From the NCBI RefSeq assembly GCF_027943255.1, contig NC_072893.1, forward strand, positions 93,193,784 to 93,257,783: a DNA stretch of 64,000 bases. The letters are read 5' to 3'. This document shows, piece after piece, positions 10,722 to 21,269 of this stretch (position 1 is the first letter of the stretch; every line of letters begins with the position of its first letter). The notes below the pieces were generated by a model. The model had not been told where the DNA came from. It saw only the letters and a list, made by a program, of their open reading frames with translations, and searched no databases. This DNA is from Anastrepha obliqua (lineage: Eukaryota; Arthropoda; Insecta; Diptera; Tephritidae). The position numbers were made by a program, and so were the translations under genes.

Positions 10722-11160
10722 TTTTGAGTCTCTTACTCCTTGGTATATAGTGACATGTGTGAATGCTTTACATATTCAAATTATCATTTATGTGCTGACG
10801 ACTTAAAAATCTGTTCTACCATTCAATACCAACTGATATTAATAATATAAAGTTACTATGTGGTGTCTAAAAATTGTCTAAAACTTAATATAAGTAATTG
10901 TTTTAATGTTTTTTTTTCTCCAAATTACGTTCAGCACATCCCACTCTATTGTCAGCTCCCGTCTATCTACTTTGAATGAGATCTCCTGGGTGTTTTATGA
11001 CTCAAAGTTTTTATGCCTAAGTCACATTAATTGTACCATTGCCAAATCGTTTGCTATGCTAGCTTTCATTCGAAGTTTTAGCTCTGATTTTAGGGATCCG
11101 TATACCCTGAAGCTCTTGTATACATCTTGTATTTGCGACCTCCATTTGTAGACCTTACTT
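10722..11160 (+). pseudogene. LINE RT, right part of a split copy
   Basis: Continues the SGVPQG motif interrupted at 9507. Shows LCADDLKICSTI (YADD box, with C for Y), a LKLNISNC block, then ISWVFYDSKF (canonical DLGVTFDSKL), INCTIAKSFAMLAFIR and DPYTLKLLYTS. This is the thumb region of a jockey/CR1-type RT, resembling the minus-strand copy at 6850-7740. Several stops and small indels. The Tc1-type element cut it exactly between QG and the following hydrophobic stretch. Confidence 0.8.
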
Positions 11161-11274
11161 GACCTCTCTCACTCGTTTGTCTTTGGTATTATTCATGGGA
11201 TAGTTGATTGCCATTTTATGCAGAATGCATTAATTTTAATATCCCGCAACGCTGTCTTGGGAATAATTAACTCT

Positions 11275-12196
11275 TTTTCTTGAAACTAGTTAGAAGTAGT
11301 CCTTCTCAATGGCTCCCGGACCGAGCATGGCTCCGGCTCTGGGGTCTACGTGGAATCCGGCAGGACAAAACTGCACTTTGCTCTTGGAATGCACGCATTT
11401 GTGTTTCAAGCGGAGGTGTACGCAGTTCAAGAAGCGATGAACTTTGTTGTGAAAAACCAATGGAGAGGCAGATCTACCATATATGTGTCAGCAGCGACAG
11501 CCAAGCTGCGATCATGGCCTTAGACAGCCCCCAACCACATCAGGGGTAGTCGAGTCCTGTAAATCTAGGTTAAACTATGTCGGTAGACAGCCTGATGCTA
11601 ACATAGGTCCCGAGGCACGAGGGTATCGTGGGAAGCGAGACCTATGACTCCTTAGTTAAGATGGGCTCTGAGGCCAACTTCTTTGGCCCAGAGCCTATTT
11701 TGCAACTCCCTTCTGCGGCCATCAAAGCCACGGTTAGCAAATGGGTTACTATGTGCAATCCACAAGCGAGTTTGGCAGGCTGAGAGAGGCTGCAGATGGA
11801 CTAAACTGATGTTGCCTGTCATGTCTGATCGACTGTCGCAAACCCTTCTGTCATTAGGCAGAGGGTAGTGCAGACGGCTGGTTGGACTGATGACGGGCCA
11901 CTTTCTGTGGGCAAAGCACATGGAAAGGTTGGGCATCTCAGACAGTGTACTCTGACCAGCTTGTGAAGAAGAGGATGAGACGGCGGGTCACTTTCTGTGA
12001 GTCTGCCTTCCCTTCGTAATGATGTGTTACGAAGCGACCACCTTGATTCCTTGGCAGCACAAGATCTACTCAGATTTCTTCGGAGATCGGGTAGATTTAA
12101 AGAAAATTAAAACGGAATCCAAGTGTAGTACAATGTACTTAATTAATGTCTGAGTGCTGCACTTGCTAGTTGTCCCGACAAAAACAAAAAAAAAGG
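11275..12196 (+). pseudogene. LINE 3' fragment: RNase H domain and C-terminal zinc motif
   Basis: Read across frames, the segment encodes an RNase H domain (SGSGVYVESG-type start, the DSQAAIMALDSPQ block at 11488, a WVPGHEGI-type block at 11605) and then GLMTGHFLWAKHMERLGISD followed by a cysteine/histidine-rich motif (ACEEEDETAGHFL). It ends in an A-rich tail at 12178-12196. RNase H plus this tail occurs in I, LOA and R1-group LINEs. Stops and shifts in all parts. It directly follows the RT fragment but comes from a different type of LINE, since jockey/CR1 elements lack RNase H. Confidence 0.8.
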
Positions 12197-12424
12197 CCTT
12201 CTCAAATTTTTAAGCCTTTGATTTATTTTCATCTAAGTCTAATTTTATAATATTCTTAAACGAATTTCACAATTAATTTGAATCAGGCTCATTCATTTTT
12301 TAAAAATTAATTCTACTCCTAAATTATGGAAGAACAATTTTAGTGTTACGTTAATGCTCGTAGTTTAAGAATAGAATTGTTTATAGTCTATAAGTGAATT
12401 TCTGATACATTACACATAAGTAAA

Positions 12425-13340
12425 TCCCTACTAATATTATAAATGTGAATGTAAGTTTGTTTGTTACGCTTTCACGCCAAAACTACTTAACCGATTATTA
12501 TGAAACTTTGTACACATGTTTTTGGAGGTGTAAGAAGTAACATAGGATACTTCTTCTTAAAAAAAATTATTTTTTTTGAATGATAAAAAAATTGTTTGTC
12601 AAAAAATCTAAAAATTTCAGCTGTTTGAAATTTTTCTATATTTATTGTTTTTTTATTAAACAGTTTTATTTAGCTTGCCTAGTTTATTTATTTGTTTGTT
12701 TGGGTAAAATTTAGTATATTAATTGGAATTTTACCCTTTTCTTGATGACAGATTGATCTGATATTTGGTATTCTTTTGTCATTTTTATATTTTTATATAA
12801 AATATATAAAATTTTGATTTTTGAGGTTGGGTGTCATTTTTGTGGTTAGATGTCACTTGATTATTTTAAATCTTACCACTAATTTTAATTCTTACTCTGT
12901 TCTTCTTTAAAAATGCCTCGGAAACGGAAATCTGATCTATCCAAAAATTCGTCGAGGCTGCGTGCGGCAAAAGTTGCACGAAATCAAGAGTCTTCGATTC
13001 TCGCAGAGCTGAGAAAACAACAACAAGCACAGCGACAAAGGATTTTGAGAGCAATTGAAAGCCTTTTCAAGCACAAGTTCGCTCAGAAAGACAAGCTGAG
13101 CTGCAGGCAGCTAGAAGAGCAATAGAAACCCCAGAGCAATCGCAGGTGAGAAGAATTCATAATGCAGAAATGAAGAGCACGCGCCTTAGAAATTTTATAA
13201 GTAAGGATTGGTCTGTATTTAATGGTACTGGATTTCAATATGATCCTTCAATTGAATATCATAATCATCCTTTAATTGTTATTGGCACAATGGATAAAAA
13301 ATTTTATTGCGATGCTGTCTTTCTTTCTCTGTATTTTCGA
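12425..13340 (+). mobile_element. Helitron 5' end with start of Rep/helicase gene
   Basis: Begins after A with TCCCTACTAATATTATAAAT, the 5' terminus typical of insect Helitrons (TC start), followed by the common leader CACGCCAAAACTACTTAACC. The element runs into a Rep/helicase ORF start near 12913 and then stops abruptly near 13340, where sequence of a Transib transposase begins on the opposite strand. No 3' CTAG terminus with hairpin was found nearby. Confidence 0.75.
12913..13335 (+). pseudogene. Helitron Rep/helicase N-terminus, frameshifted
   Basis: Starts MPRKRKSDLSKNSSRLRAAK, a basic, arginine-rich leader seen at the start of many animal Helitron proteins, and continues with glutamine/arginine-rich sequence. 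A frameshift near 13110 leads to a second frame from 13146 with RNFISKDWSVFNGTGFQYDP and HPLIVIGTMDKK, matching the region just before the first zinc-finger of Helitron proteins. The Rep endonuclease HUH motif and helicase are missing. Confidence 0.65.
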
Positions 13341-13972
13341 ACAGGCAACTTGTAGGCAAGATGGAGAATACTCTCAAAGAGTCTTATCCTGGCGTGCAAA
13401 ACAGATAAACCAAACTCAAGGCATTCGTGGTTAATATCGTGCTTTAAATGCAGCTGATTAAAATCTTTGTATGTAGCGCCACAAATATAACACTTATTGG
13501 TAGAAGTTGTTCCAGAAGCAGCGTTGCACACTTTGCCATCTACCATTGTCATGACGAACACGTGACTGACTTTAAAGGTTAAACTATTTAATTCTAAATC
13601 CGTAGCTGACAGCGATTTCAAAGATTCAGTTACGAAGTCAATTTCCTCTTTAGTTTTGTCCAAACTTTCTTTCACAAACCGGAACCTCAAAGGACGACAA
13701 AAACGAGCTGAAGAGGGCGTTGGATTTTCCCAAACGACTTTATCACTTTTTCCACAGACTAACCTTAATGGAACAAAACAGGTTTGGAAGATATTTGAAT
13801 CACAATCAGTATCACTTTCTTCTAAATAAATAAATATGAAAGTTTCACGTATGAGTTGTAGTCGCTTAAGTCGTACATACTTTCGTACTACATAAACTTG
13901 TTGTTGCTGTAAAGGCTGATACTCGTATTGACATTGAAACTTTCTGATTTTTATTAAACATTGCTCCCTCAC
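13340..13972 (-). pseudogene. Transib transposase fragment (RAG1-core-like)
   Basis: Open minus-strand frame (ORF ends at 13304 inside Helitron sequence). From about residue 60 it shows the order found in Transib and RAG1 core proteins: VPLRLVCGKSDKVVWENPTP, then CRPLRFRFVKES (compare the CKPL...ADES segment of RAG1), a helical linker, FKVSHVFVMTMVDGKVCNA (the aspartate matches the first catalytic D by position), a CYICGA zinc pair, and FGLSVLHARIRLFESILHLA. The protein ends before the second D and the catalytic E. The first ~50 residues of the ORF may not be coding. Two non-autonomous Transib elements lie at 41.6 and 49.0 kb. Identified from memory of family patterns; a profile search is the decisive test. 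Confidence 0.72.
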
Positions 13973-13974
13973 TC

Positions 13975-14985
13975 TCAGTTACCTTATTTAAGCATAAACT
14001 TATACGAGTATATTTGCATTTATTACTTGTAGATTTTGCTCCCTTATTTTATTGCCTGTTGTTGAAGCTTAATTGTTATCTTTATTAATTTAGTTTTACA
14101 ACCATTCACTCAGTGATGCGGTAAACACAAGGACGTCAACGACAAGCCCTGAGTACCGGTTGTTCTACCTTTCCAACAATTTTATTGCCAATGTTGACAT
14201 AGTGTTGTTTGTTGTTATTCCCTGCATCTTCTTTCTGCTCCCAAGCCGTCTCTCCCGTATTTACTATTATAAATAGGCAAAGTAAATCCCATACAGTATA
14301 CAGTATACCCCATAATCCATTTCCTTCACTGCGACATTTTTTGTTCATTGGCATATTCGTAGTAAGCAACGTCGGCGACAAGCCTCAGGTGTTTTTCATT
14401 TTCGTTGCCATGCCTTATTCCCCCTTTTTTCATATTCCCAGTAGAGTCTACAGTTGTACTTATATCAGTTTTATTGTATGTGTGCATATCTACACATCTG
14501 CTCACTAAAATAGGTGCACAACGAAGGTATAGGAAAAAATATTTGTTTTGCCTATATAACAAAAGTTTTGAAGGATTGGAAATATATGTCTCATTCAATT
14601 TTTGGTTACTTTGCTAAAATTATGCTGGTTGTTACCAAAAAGTTTGGGTCGATGACGAAAAATTAAAAGCTGAAGGATTTCAAATTTTATTAAATTCCTC
14701 CAAAGTTCTATGATTCAGCACGTAAGAGGCATAAATTACTCTAACCCGCTCCAAAAAACAAATCATGACTCCGTAGGCTTTATTTGTGTAAACATTTTAC
14801 TAGACACGTTATGGATAACAAATCTTTCCAAAGCAACCATGCAGGAATTTATCTGTGTAACTCAATATCGAAATCAAATACCTTTGGGATGATTCCTTTC
14901 ATTATTTTGGGTTGCACTGATTAGAAATAAAATAATTAATAACTAGGCAAATGAAATCCCGAATGAAAAACGCGATATTGTGCTG
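13975..14985. other. Spacer without recognised gene
   Basis: Short open frames on both strands (up to 99 codons) have no domain that I recognise. Two similar blocks, GACGTCAACGACAAGCCCTG near 14131 and a diverged match near 14367, hint at an old ~235-bp duplication. Confidence 0.4.
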
Positions 14986-14989
14986 TTTC

Positions 14990-15420
14990 TACCAGTCAAT
15001 AATACTGGCGTATGGCTGCGAGTAGTGGACAATCAAAAGTAAAGACGAAAAAAGCTTAAGATTGGTGCTCCTAAGGGTGTTTGGTCCCACACCACGATGA
15101 GTTTCTGAACTAATACCGGGAAGAAAATGTCGTTAGACACATTGAATCCCAAAGGCGTCGATGGTCAGGACACACTGTGCGCATGAAAGACAGCCGCCCT
15201 CAAACATATTTTTTAACAACAAACTCCCTAACGACCCGAGCCCGAGGATATCCAAGGTTAACCTGGCTTGATCAAGTCATAGCCAACCTGAAAAAGCTAC
15301 GAGTTAGGAGCTGGAAGTATATGCCTATGAATCGTACAGATTGGAAGAAGATTGTGGACGAAGCTAAAGCTTACCCTGAGCTGTAATCGCTACACGTTGA
15401 CGATGATGATGATGAGTTGA
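14990..15420 (+). pseudogene. LINE 3' fragment with (GAT)n tail, RTE-like
   Basis: Encodes the end of a non-LTR RT: LAYGCE*WTIKSKDEKSLRL (canonical LTYGCETW), a RRRWSGHTVRM-like block, RGYPRLTWLDQVIANLKKL and a C-terminus NRTDWKKIVDEAKAYPEL. It ends a few bases later in GACGATGATGATGATGAG. A very short 3' UTR with a trinucleotide-type tail is characteristic of RTE-clade LINEs, but clade assignment is tentative. Several stops. Confidence 0.7.
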
Positions 15421-16985
15421 GTTAAGGCTAAGGCTAGTGATGGCTAGTTATTTACTCGAAAGTGTTCTCTTCTACTTGCCGTAAATTTCGCCTTCGTTTG
15501 CGTAGGAGTTATCTATATATTTGCTTTACTTCGTCAGAAACATGTTAAATACTCATATAATAAAGTAGAAATATTGGTGATTTGATTCGAACCGCACATC
15601 TTCATCGCGTTCCTGGCGTTCAAAATATTAATCAATATTACAACTCCATGAAAGTTTTAGGAAACAAACAATCCGAATTGAGGAAGTACAAGGATTCCGC
15701 GACTCCGTCTTATTCCGCATTGCCTGTCAAAACTTTTCAAGCAAAAAATTCCGATGTGCGAGAAATTAATCCGAAATATACTTCAAGAAGAACAAGATTT
15801 GAAATCGTTGTAACTATGAAGAGAAAACGACAAGATATAAAAATTTCTAGGTTGTAGTAGACTCCGGAAATTTAGAGGTAGTTTGCCACGTTAAATTCAA
15901 TATATTATTTGAAACACAAGAAGAAAGCCCCAAGCGCATCAAAAGAAGCCAGAAATTCGTTCTGTGGCGAAGTGCTACTACGTTTGAATTCGTCAAATCA
16001 GCGAAACCTGGGGGTTCGAGTTGGTGCTTCATCACCAAAGGTCAAAGTGAGCTGATCAGCTTGTTGGCTTGAGTTTTTGTCCAGGATGAATGTTGCAAGT
16101 ACCCGTGAATACAAATAAAACAAAATTATTATAAAATTCTTGATTCTTAAGTTTTAAATGAGCAGTGCTCCTATTTAGGTGGACGTGTGCGTATATGTAT
16201 TTTAAATTTTAGAGTCCATGTTTATTTGTGTAATTTTTGTGTCACTTTTTATTATCTTGTACTTTTGTCTTCGATTTTTTTATTATATTCTTATTTTTAT
16301 TACAACACTTATCGCAGTTTTTGTTCTTGTGGTCGAATTAATTGATGTTTGATGGAATTCATTGTCGTTAAATTATACAATCCCCAGGCAATAAGTACGC
16401 CGGTTTTTTGTCGCACTTACCCATTTAATTTGTTGTTGTATTTGTTTTTATCTTCCGTCTACTCAGTACTCCTTTGGTCTGCGCCTTCAGCTTTGTTAAT
16501 GAAATTACAGAGACCTAAAGCCTCTGCATTGCATCAACGGGATCGGAATTGGCCAAATACCAGTTGCTTCATATTGTATGTTTAGGTATCATTTCCTTGC
16601 CTCTCTCACACTCTTACTACTACCTCAGGCACTTCCTCTACATCAGGAGTATTGTCTTCCCAATTGTATACATAAATTTACCAGTATTCTTCGCATCGTA
16701 ATTGATTCACTTTTCCTTTGCTGCCTTCAAATAAGTTTTTCATGGGTTTGTAATTTTTAATTTGATTCTTTTCCTCTTCGTTTCCTATTATACTCGTACA
16801 GTATTTGCATTCACTGAGATGGCAATTTTTTAATTCCTTTTGGTTGCTTCGGTGGTTCTTGTTTTCGAATATTTTTGCTTCATTTGCCCTATTACAATAT
16901 TGCTGTAATGAGTATTTTCTTTAGAGGTATGGAATTTTTTTAAAAGAGTAAGAATTTAAATTCGAAAAAGTTCTAGTCGTTATTG
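15421..16985. other. Spacer without recognised gene
   Basis: A 91-codon frame at 15582-15857 (basic C-terminus) and following sequence to ~16070 have some protein-like character but no recognised domain. The rest is AT-rich. Confidence 0.35.
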
Positions 16986-16989
16986 ATGA

Positions 16990-17124
16990 TTGGCTACATC
17001 AATCGGTAATGCAGAATAGGGGGTTACTATGGCATCCGATTTCAATGGAGCATCTTGGAAACTTGAAGGTTTTTGCCGATGAAATCTTACCACGCGGATA
17101 GCGGATACAAGCATGATATAGTAT
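16990..17124 (+). pseudogene. LINE RT, left part of a copy split by a MITE
   Basis: Translation gives HPISMEHLGNLKVFADEILP, matching the LEDLDFADD region of a LINE RT (FADE in place of F/YADD). The continuation lies at 17600 beyond the MITE. Divergent, so moderate confidence. Confidence 0.5.
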
Positions 17125-17132
17125 ATCTACAG

Positions 17133-17591
17133 TAGGGCGGGTCGATTTAAAAATCGCTCATTGCTCTGTGAAAATCGTATTCTAGGGATCAAAATAAGAA
17201 ACTTTGCCGAAGGAACCATACCTCTAAAACGAATTCTGATGTCCCCCAATTTGGGTCGAACGAAAAATCCCACTTTGACCCATTTAGAGTGCTCCAATCG
17301 AGTCCAAATGTATGACCGACCCCCACTAACTTTGGACGGCCGATCCACCCATGCCAGTGGCAAACCCCCTGGAACTCCCCTGGGGGATCCCCATACAATC
17401 ATTTCAAAATATCACCATTTTTGGCCTTTACATGAGAAAAGAAACTAAAAAGTTCGACCCAAATTGGGGGACATCAGAATTCGTTTAGAGCTATGTTTCC
17501 TTCGGCAAAGTTTCTTATTTTGATCCATAGAATATGATTTTCACAGAGTAATGGGCGATTTTTCTGCCTCCCCACAAATCGACCCGACCTA
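17133..17591. mobile_element. hAT-type fold-back MITE, copy 1 (complete)
   Basis: Begins TAGGGCGGGTCGATTT and ends with the complement AAATCGACCCGACCTA. The two arms are inverted repeats of roughly 130 bp (through the GTTCGACCCAAATTGGGGG block), making most of the element able to fold back. An 8-bp target duplication ATCTACAG flanks it (17125-17132, 17592-17599). TAGGG ends with 8-bp duplications fit hAT elements. The open frames in it (up to 95 codons) are products of the inverted repeat, not genes. Confidence 0.88.
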
Positions 17592-17599
17592 ATCTACAG

Positions 17600-17810
17600 G
17601 TTGCAGAAGTATTCTGTATCTTCAAGTATTTCTGAATCGCTGCCTAAGGCTCATTCTACGTATTTGATGGCCAGCCCATTGGATCTTCAATGCTGAGTTG
17701 AATAGGCGAAGCCATCAAAATAAATCAGAATGCAAATGGAGGAGGATTAGCCATACCCTGCAAAACCCTAACTTGGCAGCAAGTGAAAACTAAAACCGGA
17801 AACCGTATAG
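17600..17810 (+). pseudogene. LINE RT, right part of a split copy
   Basis: Across small shifts the sequence reads LQVF-LNRCLRLILRI, WPAHWIFNAELNRR and WRRISHTLQNP, the pattern found just after the polymerase domain in some LINEs (LQxFINRCLRxIL ... RWxGHTLR). Together with 16990-17124 it makes one LINE into which the hAT MITE inserted. Confidence 0.5.
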
Positions 17811-17994
17811 AATGAAAAAATTTTACTTTGGCCCTATGCTTTGGAACGGAGTTCAAAAAATGTTGATGATGAGCCAAAAGTCGTAAATCTTTTAACTTAT
17901 ATTAGCAGTAGCTTTGGCCCCACTTTAACAAAGTTGAATTAAAATATGTTTAGTATTTGGGTACATATGTACTTATCTACTACAAACTCTTTAA

Positions 17995-18733
17995 GGGGAG
18001 AGCCTGCTTTAGAGGCTTCAAAAACTCGATTTTTTTTTGCATAAATGTCTTCCCAAACTATCCAAGAATGTGTTCTCAAAATTTCAGAAGCAAATTCAAA
18101 ATATTTTCGGAGTTACAGAAGAAAATGTGAGCAAGCGTCGAGCAGGTATACGAGCGGCCGGATCGCTCGAAGTGCGATTTCTCGGTTTATTATTTTTACG
18201 ATTTTTCCTAATTAGCGGGAAAGATAGGGAAAAGTTAAACGTCCTATCGAAACGAGATTACATTGATTGTATTCGGAATTAAATTCTCTTCTAGTTGAAC
18301 TTAAAAAACCTTAAGAAAGTTAAGATTGACCCATTTTTTAAACAATCTAAAGTGAATTTGTTTTTCCAAAAAAATGATTTTTTTTTTTAATTAGCGTAAA
18401 ATTGTTGAATTTCTCACTTTTTGTTTAATTTTCTTGGTTTAACTAGAAGCTATACTATACTAAAATACAATTTTTTTTGGGTTTTTGGTTTCAGATGAAA
18501 ATTGCGACCTGCATCTTTCCCGCCGCACGACACATGCACACTCGAGGCGCCTCGGCAAAATGCTTGTACCAGGCATAAAATGACATATATTTTAATGAAA
18601 AAATTTGAGAAGACTGCCGAAATATATAACAATGAAACCTGAAAGTTTCGTTTCAATCGAATATTTCTTTCCTTCCCAAAAAAAAAGCCACGAAAAAATC
18701 GATTTTTTGAAGCCTCTAAAGCGGGCTCCCCGC
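17995..18733. mobile_element. TTAA-flanked MITE, copy 2
   Basis: Left end GGGGAGAGCCTGCTTTAGAG GCTTCAAAAA and right end the near-complement ...GCCTCTAAAGCGGGCTCCCC GC; TTAA lies outside at 17991-17994 and 18734-18737. Same length class (739 bp) and end pattern as 5789-6538. A GC-rich patch with GAGCAAGCGTCGAGCAGGTA sits in the middle and has a diverged, inverted counterpart in copy 1. The 81- and 121-codon frames here are not recognised. Confidence 0.75.
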
Positions 18734-18739
18734 TTAATA

Positions 18740-19818
18740 TTTTTAATACGGCATCAATTACTGCGGGTAGATAATGAATGAATTCGATAATGTTGTTTGA
18801 GTTGTCGAATGGCATATGGCTTTGCCCGAGAAGAATGTTGAAATAATAGGATGTGGGGTATTTTCTTTATGCAAAATATATCCCTAAATACTACCCTTGA
18901 ATTTGCATATTAAAAACTATTACGCTTTGGAGGCATATGAGTCATCATACCGGCCTAATCCCATTACTTGTCCTATTCTATAAATACCTTTTACACCTTC
19001 ACAATTGTGAATAACCACGGACTCTTACTTGCGTGACGTGGGTCGCTCTTGGTCGACCAAGCCGAAAGTGATGCAATTCATTTATTCTCATCCAATTTGA
19101 CCTCAACTACTTGTTTGTTTCTGTGCAAATTTCTGTCAGTAGGTTCCGAACTCATTATAATACGAAATATGAAGTGATATAGTAAAAGTGTTTTCTAATA
19201 GCAGTCAACGTCAGTCAATGGTAAATCTGAGAAAACTTCTTCTTCTCATAAAACCCATCCCTCCAATTTCACAAAAACAACAAAGATTATAGCGATATAA
19301 GCGTGGATAAGATGTCCGCGAGATTCCGATGATTTTCAAAGACTAAATTAACTAACTACAACGCACCTACAAACTTCACCTAGTTTTTTTTTATAGTTAA
19401 ATTTTACGTGAAATAGTTTAGCCAACATCGGAAAACAATTTTGTTATAGTACCAAATTGGAAGTTGATAAAAAAATTTCTTGATGTTATCTAAGCCATAT
19501 CAAAATTTCAGCCAATCGCGTGACCCATTTGAAAGCCCTAAATTGTTTTCATTTTCTCATACCATAAATTAGTTCTCACACGGATAAATTTGTATTAGGT
19601 AGAATTGGGCAAACACTAATCTTTTATTTGTAGGAAATACTGAAAAAAACTAATGGAAATCTATCTGAGTGCAACCTTGCCAAGCATATCAACTTAAGCC
19701 TTTGCGAAGAAGCTCAACTAAACACATGACAAAGGAAATATTCAACAAATAAATATGAATAATCATTGTACATACATAGAATATGTCTACAGCAAACATA
19801 TTTATATATATATATATG
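18740..19818. other. Spacer without recognised gene
   Basis: AT-rich DNA with no long frame and no repeat that I recognise; a (TA)n run ends it at 19801-19820. Confidence 0.4.
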
Positions 19819-19822
19819 TATA

Positions 19823-21070
19823 ACAGGTGGCGCTAAAGTAATCCTCCTATCAGAAAATGCTATAAACCTTGCGATTGGCCCCTAATGTCAGTTCTGTTTT
19901 GACATTTGTGTAGTAAACACATGCGAAATACACGTTAATAAACAATGTTACGCTACACTGCTCCAGAACACGGAATATTGCTGACTATTTATTTGACCAA
20001 TAATCGGTCGGTGACTTTGGCACAACGTGAATTTCGTCGCAGATTTCCTCGCCGTCCAACGCCTACTGGTGAAACACTGCGACGTTTAGCCGCTCGCCTC
20101 GAAGAGACTGGCACAACACGAGATGCTGCCCGGCGTGGCAGACCCCGGAGTAGCCGTTCTGCAGAGAATATTGCTGCTGTAGCCGAGGATGTCATGGAAG
20201 CGCCGTCGACATCGACCAGATCGATTTGAAGATGTTTCCGTACAAAGTCCAGACGATGCATCAGCTGTTAGCTGCTGACCGCCAATCGCGTCTAACATAC
20301 GCTCAAGCCACCCTTAATCACTACCAAGAGCAAGATGATTTTTCATCAAAAATAATCATGAGTGCTGAGGCCCATTTCCATCTTAGCGGGTACGTAAATA
20401 AGCAAAATTTACGCTTCTGGGGCACTGAAAATCCGCGTGTAACCCACTCAAAGTCACTGTATGGTGTGCTGTTTTCGCTGGAGGAGTCATCGGACCTTTT
20501 TTCTTCGAAGACGTCGCGGGCCAAACGGTTACGGTGAATGGTGAGCGCTACAGAGAAATGATCAACGAGTTCTTTTTGCCGCAACTTGATGAATTGGGAT
20601 TGGAAAACATGTGGTTCCAACAGGACGGTGCAACGGCACACATTGCACTTGCCACAACCTATATGCTGAAGGATGCATTTCCCGGGCGACTAATCTCCCG
20701 TTTTGGCGATTTGCACTGGCCAGCAAGATCGCCTGATTTGACCGCTCCAGACTTCTTTTTGTGGGGCTTTTTGAAGAGGCGGGTTTTTTGTCAACAAGCC
20801 TCAGACTCTTGCAGCTCTTAAAGACAATATCCGTCAAGAATGTGAGGACCTATCGTCGGAAGTTTTGGCCAAAGTGATGGAAAATGCCATAAAAAAGGCT
20901 CAAATGGCAATAAACTGTGGCGACGGCCATTTACATGAATTCATATTCTCGACTTGATGTAAAAAAAATTAAAAGACCAAATAAAAATAATCCACAAGAA
21001 GAATCAAAGTTTCTCTTTTTTTTTAAATTACAGCCAAAAAACATCGCAAGGTTACTTTTGCGCCACCTTG
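19823..21070 (+). mobile_element. Full-length mariner-like element, inactive
   Basis: Inverted ends ACAGGTGGCGCTAAAGTAAT and the complement of ACAAGGTGGCGCAAAAGTAA, with TA at 19821-19822 and 21071-21072. Length 1248 bp, normal for the group. The transposase gene occupies most of the interior on the plus strand. Confidence 0.9.
19945..20940 (+). pseudogene. mariner-like transposase, frameshifted and catalytically mutated
   Basis: Starts at an ATG at 19945 (MLRYTAPEHGILLTIYLTNN) with an N-terminal DNA-binding domain and a GRPRSSRSAENI linker. A frame break near 20228 is followed by LLAADRQSRLTYAQATLNHY, the first catalytic block MSAEAHFHLSG (alanine replaces the usual aspartate in SDEAHF), VNGERYREMINEFFLPQLDE, WFQQDGATAHIA (second D) and ARSPDLTAPDFFLWG (third D), then a C-terminal LAALKDNIRQECEDLSSEVL. 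At least three frame changes. Direct counting gives 36 residues between second and third aspartate. Confidence 0.88.
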
Positions 21071-21269
21071 TATATTATATACATAAAAATAAATTTGTTC
21101 AAATAATATCTGGACTTTCTTATTGACATTTACTTATTTACTTTGCTTTGCATCCGTCACATTACTTGTGTGCAAATGATATTATCGGAAATGCTTTTAT
21201 TCAAACGGCAAATGCATGTTCAGACGACGCTATTACCTACAAAGAATATTGTAAAAGCTTCTACTTGTA

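Noticed and set aside
14209..14617. Cluster of 70-100-codon ORFs on both strands
   Set aside because: No domain, biased hydrophobic composition from T-rich DNA, and no supporting signals for a gene.
15582..16075. Candidate gag-like or host protein
   Set aside because: Protein-like character but no motif I can name and no flanking LTRs; kept as unassigned spacer.
17127..17448. Overlapping ORFs of 69-95 codons on both strands
   Set aside because: They lie wholly in the inverted arms of the hAT MITE; open frames on both strands result from the palindromic sequence.
20562..20837. 91-codon minus-strand ORF and similar antisense frames at 19989-20298
   Set aside because: Shadows of the mariner transposase coded on the plus strand.
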